Shown: piece by piece, positions 13,358 through 20,800 of the stretch
Layout of the letters: every line of letters begins with the position of its first letter
Numbering within the stretch: the first letter of the stretch is position 1
Source of the DNA: CAZWVM01 sp964637705
Lineage (GTDB): Bacteria > UBA8481
Direction of reading: 5' to 3'
Length of the DNA: 25,922 nt
Assembly: GCA_964637705.1 (NCBI GenBank)
Contig: CAZWVM010000026.1
Span: 1-25,922 of the forward strand
Notes under the pieces: model-generated
What the model saw: the letters and a program-made list of their open reading frames with translations, nothing else
Told to the model about the DNA's origin: nothing
The model's database searches: none
Translations under genes and position numbers: made by a program

Positions 13358-14347
13358 ATGACACGATCCTCGATCCTGGTCGTCGCGGGCATCCTGGCGA
13401 TTCTTCTCCTCTCCGCGCTCGCCGTCTGGATCGCCCTGACGTCACCCGAGTCGAATCCGCAGCGCGTGATCATGACCTACCTCGCCATGATGACGGGACT
13501 CGCGACCACCGGGCTCGCCGTCGCCTTGACGCTCGTCATCGCCCTGCGCCGCGATCATCGAAGGGTGACGGAGATCATGAAGGCGCTCGAGGAGCGCCGC
13601 CCGGCGCACCTGGACGGCGAGTGGTCCCTCTTCGCCGCGCGGGTCAACGCCATGCTGGGGGAACTCTCGCGCCTGGAGAAGGAACGGGCCGAGAGCGGCG
13701 GCGAGAGGGAGCGCACCACGAAGCTGGCCGCCGTCGGAAAGCTCGCCGCGGGTCTCGCCCACGAGATCCGGAATCCCATCACCAACGTCATCGGCTACGC
13801 CTCTCTCTGCCGCGAAAAATGCGAGGATCCGCAGCTCGAACGCGACCTCCGGACGATCGAGGAGGAGGCGCGTCGCTGCGAATCGATCACCGACTCCATC
13901 CTCGCCTTTTCCCGCGCACCCGTCCTGAGCCCGGAACCGGTCGAGCTCTCCGAGTGCTTCGCCGCGCCCCCGGGACTGGCGGTGGAATCGCTGTTCGCGG
14001 AGGGAACCGAGCGCGTGATCGGTGACCGGGTCCTCCTCGGCCGCGTCTTCGCCAACCTGCTCTCGAACGCCTTCGAGGCCGGCGCGAAGCGGATCCGTGT
14101 CGAGTCCGAGAGGGTCGGGGCCGATGCCGTCTTCCGCCTGAAGGACGACGGGCGGGGGATCCCCCGCGAGATGCTCGAGACCCTCTTCGAGCCCTTCCAG
14201 ACGTCGCGTCGCGGCGGATTGGGTCTCGGACTGGCGCTCTGCCGCGGCATCATCCAGGCGCACGGGGGACGAATCACCGGCCGGAACCGGCCCGAGGGCG
14301 GCGCCGAGTTCGAGGTCGTTCTCCCCGTCGCCGGGCCGAAGCGCTGA
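13358..14347 (+). CDS. membrane histidine kinase (NtrB-like)
   Basis: The protein has 329 residues. Two TM helices (about 6-27 and 40-63) enclose only a dozen periplasmic residues, so there is no external sensor domain and the signal is probably membrane-borne or cytoplasmic. A short linker (65-120) leads to the phosphoacceptor helix with H135 in GLAHEIRNPITN. The ATPase domain has NLLSNAFEA, DDGRGIP, EPFQTSRRGG and LGLGLALCRGIIQAHGG. All boxes are present. ATG 13358 begins 4 nt after the O-antigen-ligase-like stop. The complete NtrC-type regulator 51 nt downstream is the obvious partner. Confidence 0.94.
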   Translation: MTRSSILVVAGILAILLLSALAVWIALTSPESNPQRVIMTYLAMMTGLATTGLAVALTLVIALRRDHRRVTEIMKALEERRPAHLDGEWSLFAARVNAMLGELSRLEKERAESGGERERTTKLAAVGKLAAGLAHEIRNPITNVIGYASLCREKCEDPQLERDLRTIEEEARRCESITDSILAFSRAPVLSPEPVELSECFAAPPGLAVESLFAEGTERVIGDRVLLGRVFANLLSNAFEAGAKRIRVESERVGADAVFRLKDDGRGIPREMLETLFEPFQTSRRGGLGLGLALCRGIIQAHGGRITGRNRPEGGAEFEVVLPVAGPKR

Positions 14348-14363
14348 CACCGCCATCCTCCTG

Positions 14364-14392
14364 TTGCCTCCGCGCCGCGATTCCTCCAGAAT
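14364..14392 (+). promoter_or_regulatory. promoter of NtrC-type gene, leaderless arrangement
   Basis: TTGCCT (14364-14369), a 17-nt spacer and CAGAAT (14387-14392) are followed by 6 nt and ATG 14399. A GAGG lies only 2 nt before the ATG, too close to act as a normal ribosome binding site. The gene can thus be transcribed separately from its kinase. Confidence 0.5.
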
Positions 14393-14398
14393 GAGGCC

Positions 14399-15727
14399 AT
14401 GCCCCTGACGGCTTCCGAAGCGGCTCCCATCCTGGTCGTCGACGACGAGGTCCGCATCCGTGCGCTCGTCTGCCGTGCCCTCGAGGGCCGTTCGCTCGCG
14501 ACGGCCTCCACGGCGGACGAGGCCCGCGAGAAGTTTCCGTCGGCCGGTCTCGTTCTTCTCGATCTGCGCCTGGCCGGCGACGACGGCATGGATCTGTTGA
14601 GGGAATTCCACGAGAATCGTCCCACGGTCCCGATCCTCATCATGACGGCCTTCGCGTCCATCGAGAGCGCCGTCGAGGCGATGAAGCGCGGCGCGCGCGA
14701 CTACATCACCAAGCCCTTCTCGTCCCTCGACGAGCTGCGCTTCACCGTCGATCGCGCCCTGCGCGAGGCGCGGATGGAGGAGGAGAACCGGGAACTGCGG
14801 TCGCTCCTGGTCGAGCAGGACACCTTCGAGGATATGATCGGCGGCTGCGAGGCGATGAAGCGCGTTTACGCGCTGATCGAGCGCTTCGCCGCGAGCGATT
14901 CGACGGTTCTGATCACGGGCGAGAGCGGAACGGGAAAGGAACTGGTCGCCCGCGCCCTGCATCGCCGCGGCCCGAGGCGCGACAAACCCTTCGTCGAGAT
15001 CAACTGCGCCGCGATCCCCCAGACGCTCCTGGAGAGCGAGCTCTTCGGGTACGAGCGGGGCGCCTTCACCGGCGCCGTCCGCCGGAAGAAAGGGCTCCTG
15101 GAGACGGCCTCCGGGGGGACGGTCTTTCTCGACGAGATCGGGGAGATGCCCACGGCCCTGCAGGCGAAGCTCCTGCGCGCCATCGAGGAGAAATCCTTCA
15201 TGCGGCTCGGCGGGACCTCTCCGACCCGAATCGATCCCCGCATCATCGCCGCGACGAACCGGGACGTGAAGGAGGCGGTCGCGCAGGGAATGCTCCGCGA
15301 GGATCTCTATTACCGCCTCGCGGTCATCCAGGTCGAGATCCCCCCCTTGCGGGAGCGCGAGGGAGACCTGATGCGCCTCATCCATGCCTGGCTTCCCGAG
15401 GTCTCCTTCGAGGCCGACGCTCTCGAGGCCCTGCAGTCCTACGCGTGGCCCGGAAACATCCGCGAGCTACGGAACGTCGTCGAGCGCCTGAAGCACCATG
15501 GGACGCGCACCGTGCGCCGCGTCGATCTCCCCGGGGCCTTTCAACCCGTCGACGAGGCCCCCGCCGCTCCCGGCTCCCTGCCCGAGAAGGTGGCGGCCTT
15601 CGAGCGGGATCTCATCCGGGAGGCATTGCGCGCGTGCGACGGTTCGCGCACGGATGCGGCGCGCCGCCTCGGCATTTCACGTCAATCGCTCCAGTATAAG
15701 CTCGAGAAGCTCGATATCCGCTACTGA
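14399..15727 (+). CDS. NtrC-family sigma-54-dependent response regulator
   Basis: The protein has 442 residues and a complete three-domain layout. The receiver (10-125) has D15-D16, phospho-acceptor D55 in LLDLRLAG and ITKPF. The AAA+ domain has Walker A GESGTGKE, the sigma-54-contacting GAFTGA, Walker B FLDEIGE and YAWPGNIREL. A C-terminal Fis-type helix-turn-helix follows (DLIREALRACDGSRTDAARR, then LGISRQSLQYKLEKL). It differs from the other NtrC-type protein in the window by having this DNA-binding domain. The target promoters cannot be identified; I found no clear -24/-12 element in the window. The partner is the kinase directly upstream. Its stop overlaps that of the convergent DUF2079 gene by 7 nt. 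Confidence 0.96.
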   Translation: MPLTASEAAPILVVDDEVRIRALVCRALEGRSLATASTADEAREKFPSAGLVLLDLRLAGDDGMDLLREFHENRPTVPILIMTAFASIESAVEAMKRGARDYITKPFSSLDELRFTVDRALREARMEEENRELRSLLVEQDTFEDMIGGCEAMKRVYALIERFAASDSTVLITGESGTGKELVARALHRRGPRRDKPFVEINCAAIPQTLLESELFGYERGAFTGAVRRKKGLLETASGGTVFLDEIGEMPTALQAKLLRAIEEKSFMRLGGTSPTRIDPRIIAATNRDVKEAVAQGMLREDLYYRLAVIQVEIPPLREREGDLMRLIHAWLPEVSFEADALEALQSYAWPGNIRELRNVVERLKHHGTRTVRRVDLPGAFQPVDEAPAAPGSLPEKVAAFERDLIREALRACDGSRTDAARRLGISRQSLQYKLEKLDIRY

Positions 15728-17364
15728 GCGGACGGCATCCTCACGTAGACGCGCAGTTCTCCTTCGGAATCGTAGAGCAGCCGGTCCTCCGGTATCGCGA
15801 TATCCGCGTGATCGACGATCCAGATCGGCCGCGCCTCCACCGGGTCCGTGAGTTCGATGTAGGGCAGGGGCGTGACGGGATTGCGGTGCGGCAGGAGCGT
15901 GAGGGTCCGGTGCCACCCCATCACGGCGACCTCCCCGTCCGGCAGGCGGGCGATGAGAGCCCGGACGCGCTCAGGTTCCCGCGGACGGGTTTCCGCGATC
16001 ACGTCGTAGAAGGCCCCCGTGTGGGAGACCGGGCCGATGTTGGAGAAGACGGCGGAGAGGAGGGCGCAGAGCCCCACGAAGGATGGGATATGGCGTGCCG
16101 CCGCGTGAGACCCCGCACCCAGGCGACACACGGCCGCCGCCGCGGCCAGCGAGAGAAAGGGGAGGCTCAGCACGGCGTAGTGGTTCGAGAGGTAGTACAT
16201 CGGGAAGCGCGAGAGGAGATTGATGAGGATCTCCGGCAGGGTCGGCAGGAGAAATACTCCGCCCGCCAGCGCCAGTCCGCCCGAGGGAAGCAGGAGATGG
16301 AGGAGGTAACCGATTTTTCCGAGGGACAGGAAAGGCACGACCGGGGCGGCCGGAACCGGGCCGGTCTCGATTCCCAGGCGGATGGCGAAGGCCGTCCGCA
16401 GGTTGAAGGGTCCCTCGAGAAGAAAACCGCAGGCGAGCCAGAGGGCGAGGCCGGCCGCGCCCAGGAGGACCAGGGGAATCCCGGTCCGCCGCGTCTCGCG
16501 CGCGAAGAGAAGGAGGATTCCCGCGATGACCGCCGCCGCCGCGAAGTGCTCCTTGGAGAGGACGGCGAGGATCGCCCCGGCCGCGAGAAGCCGGTTCGAG
16601 GACCGGGACCATCCCAGGAGCGCGATGGCGACGCCGAAGGTTCCGAGGATCCCGGGATCGAACTCGTGCAGGGCCTGTCCCTGGAAGGCGGGATGAAGGA
16701 GAAAGACCAGGAAAGCGGCCGTGGCGCCGCGGTTGCCGTAACGGTGGCGGGCGGCCCACGCCGTCAATGCGACCGAGGCCCCGAGCAGAAGGACCTGGAG
16801 CCATTGGAACGCCAGCGGGTCGCGGACCATCTTGTAGAGGGGCGCCAGGATGGCCAATGAAAGAAAAAGGTGATGGTTGAGAATCGAACCGTTCGTGTAA
16901 TCGCTGAAGAGGAAGCGTCCCTCGACCGTGTTTTCGAGGATGTTGAGAACGTGGGCGAGGTCGTAGCCGTAGCCCAGGCGCGCCTGGATCTCGGAGACAC
17001 GAACCGCGAGCAAGGCGATCCAGGCCGCGAGCAGGGGGAATAGCCAGGGCGAGAATCGCGCGTGGGAACGGCCAGCGGGAACCGAGAGCGAAGCGGCCGC
17101 GGCGAGGACGACGAGAAACCGGGTCGCGGGGTAGGCTCCACCGTGGCCCGGAAGGAATGGCATGATCCCGGAGAGACCGAGAAGAATCCAGGGCAGGAGG
17201 AGGATCGAGGGCGGAGTCTTGTCACGGTTGAAAGTCCTGATCGCCACGGCGATCCCGACCAGCGACAGGGCCGCCCGCGGTGCGATGAAACCCTCGCGTT
17301 CGGCCGTGGCGGCGGCGGCGAGACCGATCGCCGCGCAAAGGATATGGAGGAATTTCAGAACCAC
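15721..17364 (-). CDS. DUF2079 polytopic membrane protein
   Basis: This 547-residue protein has about 11-13 hydrophobic segments to residue 440, then a C-terminal soluble domain. The DUF2079 pattern is recognisable: GYGYDLAHVLNILENTVEG (132-150), SILNHHLFLSLAILAPLY (160-177), LHEFDPGIL, SKEHFAAAAVIA, and PMYYLSNHYAVLSLPFL late in the membrane part. The family looks like a GT-C type glycosyltransferase, with acidic and histidine residues in the first periplasmic loops, but its reaction is unknown to me. The GTG start has no ribosome binding site and lies 6 nt after a TAGAGT hexamer. It is a single gene, convergent with and overlapping the NtrC-type gene by 7 nt. With the O-antigen-ligase-like gene nearby, a shared envelope-glycan role is possible. 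Confidence 0.85.
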   Translation of the reverse strand: MVLKFLHILCAAIGLAAAATAEREGFIAPRAALSLVGIAVAIRTFNRDKTPPSILLLPWILLGLSGIMPFLPGHGGAYPATRFLVVLAAAASLSVPAGRSHARFSPWLFPLLAAWIALLAVRVSEIQARLGYGYDLAHVLNILENTVEGRFLFSDYTNGSILNHHLFLSLAILAPLYKMVRDPLAFQWLQVLLLGASVALTAWAARHRYGNRGATAAFLVFLLHPAFQGQALHEFDPGILGTFGVAIALLGWSRSSNRLLAAGAILAVLSKEHFAAAAVIAGILLLFARETRRTGIPLVLLGAAGLALWLACGFLLEGPFNLRTAFAIRLGIETGPVPAAPVVPFLSLGKIGYLLHLLLPSGGLALAGGVFLLPTLPEILINLLSRFPMYYLSNHYAVLSLPFLSLAAAAAVCRLGAGSHAAARHIPSFVGLCALLSAVFSNIGPVSHTGAFYDVIAETRPREPERVRALIARLPDGEVAVMGWHRTLTLLPHRNPVTPLPYIELTDPVEARPIWIVDHADIAIPEDRLLYDSEGELRVYVRMPSAQ

Positions 17365-17370
17365 GATCGC

Positions 17371-17399
17371 ACTCTACCCCGGATCCGGCACGGTGTCAG
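17371..17399 (-). promoter_or_regulatory. promoter of DUF2079 gene, leaderless arrangement
   Basis: On the minus strand, CTGACA (17399-17394), a 17-nt spacer and TAGAGT (17376-17371) are followed by 6 nt and GTG 17364. The -35 matches the consensus at five of six positions. This is the best-formed leaderless promoter in the window. The -35 lies inside the left arm of an imperfect inverted repeat (17392-17401 with 17476-17485). Confidence 0.6.
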
Positions 17400-17490
17400 G
17401 CGTGCACGCAAGCGTTCGCCGGCACCTATCGGTTCATTCCCGGTCTCGTGGCCGGGGCCTGTGGAAAGTGTGCTTGCCTGATGCCGGCGC

Positions 17491-19992
17491 TTATTCCCCG
17501 TCGTTTCCGCTCGAGAAGTAGGACTCGTCGTAGAGCAGCTTGCGGGGCTTGGAACCGTCGGGAGCGGTCACGAGGCCCTTGGCCTCCATGATGTCGACGA
17601 GGCGGGCGGCGCGCGGGTGGCCGACCTTGAGGACGCGCTGGAGCCTGGAGACGCTGGCCATCCCGTCCTTCAGGGCGATCCGCATCGCCTGCTCCAGGAG
17701 CGGATCGTCCTCGCCCGCGAGCGAGGATTTATCGGCATACGCCTCCGAGGTTCCGTCGATCCCGATCATCTTCCGCGACTCGCCCTGGTCCCGGTAGTGC
17801 TTGACGATGTCCTTGATCTCCTTGCCGCCGATGTAGCACCCCTGGAGCCTGACGGGCTTGGGACGGTCGCCGGGCTTGAAGAGCATGTCGCCGCGGCCGA
17901 GCAGGCGCTCGGCGCCCATGATGTCGAGGATGGTGCGGGAATCGACCTTGGAGGAGACCTGGAAGCTGATGCGCGAGGGGAGATTCGCCTTGATGACGCC
18001 GGTGATGACATCCACGGAGGGGCGCTGGGTCGCGATGATCAGGTGGATGCCGACCGCGCGGGCCATCTGGGCGATCCGCGTGATCGACTCCTCGCACTCC
18101 TTCGGTGAGACCATCATCAGGTCGCTGAACTCGTCGACGACGACGAGGATGTAGGGGAGGCGCGCCGGGCGGGGACCCGAGAAGAGAGGAAGCTCGTCCT
18201 CGAGGTCGACGAAGTCGTCGTTCTCCTCCGGGGCCGGTTCCGGCTCGAGCTGGTTGTAGGACTCGATCTCTCTCACCCCCGCCTGCGCCAGCCACTGGTA
18301 GCGCCGGTCCATCTCCTCGACCGCCCACATCAGTACGCGCGGCGCCTTGCGCGAATCGGTGCAGACCGGGGCCAGGAGGTGGGGCACGTCGTCGTAATCC
18401 TTGAGCTCGACGACCTTCGGGTCGACCATCAGCATCTTGACCTCGGTCGGCTTGGCGGTCATGAGGATCGAGTTGACGATGGAGTTGATGCAGACGGACT
18501 TGCCGCTGCCCGTGGCACCGGCGATCAGGAGATGGGGCATCTTGCGGAGGTCGGCGACGACCGGGATGCCGGCGATGTCCTGGCCGAGGGCCGCGGTGAG
18601 CGGGGATTCCGCGCGGCAGCGCTTGAACTCCTCGGAGGTGATGACCTCCTTCAGGGTGACCGGTTGCGCCCGGCGGTTCGGGATCTCGATGCCGACCGCG
18701 CTCTTGCCCGGGATCGGCGCCTCGATGCGGATCGCGGGCGCGGCCATGGCAAGGGCGATGTCGTCGGAGAGCGTGGTGATGGAGGAGACCTTGACGCCCG
18801 GCGCCGGCACGATCTCGAAGCGCGTCACCGTCGGTCCCGGAACGATGTCGCCCACCTTGCACTCGACGCCGAAGTCGGCGAGCGTGACCTGAAGATCCTG
18901 GGCCTTTTTTCTAAGATCCTCTTCGGTCACGCTCTCCAACACCGGCAGCGGGTCATGCAGCAGGGTGACGGGCGGAAGCGTAAAGGCTTCGTCCGGAGTG
19001 TAGTTGATCTGCTTCACGGGAGGGGGAGCGACGGGCTCGACCACGGGGGCCGCCGAGGTTTCCGCGGCGGTGGACGTCCGGGAAGGTTCCGGTTCCGACG
19101 CGACAGAGACCGGCTTCTCCTTCTTCGGCGTCGATGACAGGAGTTTCAGGGCCGGCGTCTTGACCACGCGCGTCTCGGCCTTGTCGAAATACTCACGGTT
19201 CTTCGCGTCCTCGCCGTCCGGGCTCTCCTGCGTCGCCTCGGGCGCGGTTTCGGCGGTTGGCGTCGCGACAGCGGCCTTTCGCCGCGCCGCTACGGGGGGC
19301 GCAGGTGCCGCTTCCTCCCTCTCGCGAACGCCCCGGTTCTGCAGGATCTTCTCGACGATCTTCTCCTCCAGAGCCACGGCCGCCTTCCAGGCCATGACCG
19401 CTCCGGCCGCGGAGGCGGCGAGGACTCCCGAGAAGGAGAGGGGCGTTCCGACAACGACGGAGATGACGCCGACGAAGAGCACGACGAGGTAGGAAACGAT
19501 GCCGAAGACCTGGTGAAGGTCGGCGGCGAGGCGGTCGCCGAGCGCGCCGCCGAGGTAGCCGCCTTCGTAGATGAGGCCGAGGAAGGCGCAGGTGGCCATG
19601 AGGCCGACGACCAGGGCGAGCGCCTTGGCGAAGAGAGCCCGGGGCTGGCGCCCCTTGAAGATGGAGACGCCCCAGGTGCCCAGGGCCAGGGGGATGACGA
19701 GCCCGCCGATGCCGAAGAGAATGCCGACCTGGCGCGCGATCCAGCGGCCGAACTTTCCGGCGGGGGACGGCAGGTTCGATGAATCGATGCCGCGCAGTTC
19801 ATTGGGATTGAGGGCGAGGGAAGCGAAGAGCACGATCGCCGCCGCGATCATGACGAAGCCGAGAGCCTCCCGGCGCTCGACGGAAGTGAAGAACCGGTTC
19901 TCGTCCGATTCCTCGCGGCTCTGCCTCTTCTTATCCATGTTGACGACCCGTTCCGCCTCGGGCTGGCGGACCGGGTTTTCGCGCGGTGTCAT
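17491..19992 (-). CDS. ftsK: DNA translocase FtsK
   Basis: The protein has 833 residues. The N-terminal third carries four TM helices (about 43-62, 85-110, 120-142, 160-198) of the FtsK_4TM domain. An Ala/Pro/Glu-rich linker spans about 225-345. The motor domain has Walker A AGATGSGKS (491-499) and Walker B VVVDEFSD (D620, E621). The C-terminal winged-helix gamma domain (about 760-830, including RLQRVLKVGHPRAARLVDIM) binds the polar KOPS-type sequences that direct translocation. FtsK pumps chromosome ends through the division septum and activates XerCD at dif. Length and layout match ordinary FtsK/SpoIIIE. The gene appears alone; the start at 19992 has no ribosome binding site and follows a -10-like sequence, while ATG 19938 (residue 19) is an alternative. 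Confidence 0.97.
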   Translation of the reverse strand: MTPRENPVRQPEAERVVNMDKKRQSREESDENRFFTSVERREALGFVMIAAAIVLFASLALNPNELRGIDSSNLPSPAGKFGRWIARQVGILFGIGGLVIPLALGTWGVSIFKGRQPRALFAKALALVVGLMATCAFLGLIYEGGYLGGALGDRLAADLHQVFGIVSYLVVLFVGVISVVVGTPLSFSGVLAASAAGAVMAWKAAVALEEKIVEKILQNRGVREREEAAPAPPVAARRKAAVATPTAETAPEATQESPDGEDAKNREYFDKAETRVVKTPALKLLSSTPKKEKPVSVASEPEPSRTSTAAETSAAPVVEPVAPPPVKQINYTPDEAFTLPPVTLLHDPLPVLESVTEEDLRKKAQDLQVTLADFGVECKVGDIVPGPTVTRFEIVPAPGVKVSSITTLSDDIALAMAAPAIRIEAPIPGKSAVGIEIPNRRAQPVTLKEVITSEEFKRCRAESPLTAALGQDIAGIPVVADLRKMPHLLIAGATGSGKSVCINSIVNSILMTAKPTEVKMLMVDPKVVELKDYDDVPHLLAPVCTDSRKAPRVLMWAVEEMDRRYQWLAQAGVREIESYNQLEPEPAPEENDDFVDLEDELPLFSGPRPARLPYILVVVDEFSDLMMVSPKECEESITRIAQMARAVGIHLIIATQRPSVDVITGVIKANLPSRISFQVSSKVDSRTILDIMGAERLLGRGDMLFKPGDRPKPVRLQGCYIGGKEIKDIVKHYRDQGESRKMIGIDGTSEAYADKSSLAGEDDPLLEQAMRIALKDGMASVSRLQRVLKVGHPRAARLVDIMEAKGLVTAPDGSKPRKLLYDESYFSSGNDGE

Positions 19993-19997
19993 CGGAC

Positions 19998-20005
19998 AGA
20001 TTATC
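19998..20005 (-). promoter_or_regulatory. -10 region of ftsK, short-leader arrangement
   Basis: The minus strand reads GATAATCT. Either GATAAT (7 nt before the ATG) or TAATCT (5 nt before) could be the -10 hexamer. There is no ribosome binding site. A -35 candidate is weak (TTTAGA, 17 nt above GATAAT). Confidence 0.4.
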
Positions 20006-20062
20006 GGCCGAACCCGGTGTTCTCTAAAGATAAAAATGAGAGCGAACCGCGCCCGAATGAGC

Positions 20063-20091
20063 TTGCCGAATCACCCCCCTCTGGTTATCAT
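20063..20091 (+). promoter_or_regulatory. promoter of the ndk-comEC operon
   Basis: TTGCCG (20063-20068) and TATCAT (20086-20091) are exactly 17 nt apart, giving a start near 20098 and a leader of about 50 nt with a GAGGGG ribosome binding site. It lies in the 157-nt divergent gap between ftsK and ndk. Confidence 0.5.
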
Positions 20092-20149
20092 CTTTTCGAG
20101 CGATTCAGCGGTTCTCCAAAAGTATGCGTCCAGGGAGCCGAGGGGCCTG

Positions 20150-20611
20150 ATGCCGGGAGGCGGGAAAATTACGGAGCGGACCCTGATCATGGTGAAGCCG
20201 GGGGCCCTGAAGAGGAACCTGGCCGGCAAGATCCTCGAGCGCTTCGAGTCGGCGGGCCTCGCCCTCATCGCCGCCCGCATGGTTCATCTCGATCTGCCTC
20301 GGGTCGAATCCTTCTACGAAATGCATCGCGGCAAGGATTTCTTCGAGCGCCTCTGCGCCTACATGAGCTCCGGCCCCTGCCTGGTGGCGGTCCTTGAGGG
20401 CGACGGCGCCGTCTGGCGCGCGCGCCAGGCGATCGGAGAGACGGACCCGGCCAAGTGGATGCCGGGCACGATCCGGGGCGACTTCGCGGAAACCGTCACG
20501 AAGAACAGCGCACACGGTTCGGACTCCCTGGAGAGCGCGGAGCGCGAGATCGCCTTCTTCTTCGGCACGATGGAGTTGTATCCGCGCGCAAGCGCAGGGG
20601 CGAATTCTTGA
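20150..20611 (+). CDS. ndk: nucleoside diphosphate kinase
   Basis: This 153-residue cytoplasmic enzyme moves the gamma-phosphate from ATP to other NDPs and dNDPs through a phosphohistidine. ERTLIMVKPGALKR (9-22) carries the conserved nucleotide-binding Lys; RGDFAET and NSAHGSDSLESAEREI carry the active-site His in the usual NxxH(G/A)SDS motif. YEMHRGKDFFERLCAYMSSGP and WRARQAIGETDPAKWMPGTIRGDF match the family closely. ATG 20150 is chosen because it has GAGGGG just upstream and gives a normal N-terminus; longer extensions run through the promoter. It is the first gene of the DNA-uptake operon and its stop overlaps the next start as TTGA. A link between nucleotide supply and DNA uptake is possible, but chance grouping is not excluded. 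Confidence 0.95.
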   Translation: MPGGGKITERTLIMVKPGALKRNLAGKILERFESAGLALIAARMVHLDLPRVESFYEMHRGKDFFERLCAYMSSGPCLVAVLEGDGAVWRARQAIGETDPAKWMPGTIRGDFAETVTKNSAHGSDSLESAEREIAFFFGTMELYPRASAGANS

Positions 20612-20799
20612 GAGACGACGCCGCCAAGATCGTCATTAATATTCTGCTGATATCCATCGCCGTCGGCGTTCTCGTCATGGGCGGCTACTACCTCGTGGCC
20701 GGAGAAGCCTATACGCCCTCGAACATACTGGCCTCCAACAAGGAAGCCGGCTTCTATCCCTACACCCCGCCGGTCACGACCGTGGACCCGAGGCGCTAG
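20608..20799 (+). CDS. small single-span membrane protein
   Basis: This 63-residue product begins at a TTG that overlaps the ndk stop (TTGA, 20608-20611), with AGGGG exactly 7 nt upstream. Residues 8-30 are one hydrophobic helix (IVINILLISIAVGVLVMGGYYLV); the N-terminus is short and the remaining 33 residues, rich in Tyr, Pro and Thr (GFYPYTPPVTTVDPRR), would be periplasmic by the positive-inside rule, although the N-terminus itself has mixed charge. No family is recognised. It ends 1 nt before comEC and its position in a tight five-gene unit suggests an accessory subunit of the uptake machinery. It is too short, and its start too unusual, to be found by ATG-based calling. Confidence 0.7.
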   Translation: MRDDAAKIVINILLISIAVGVLVMGGYYLVAGEAYTPSNILASNKEAGFYPYTPPVTTVDPRR

Positions 20800-20800
20800 C

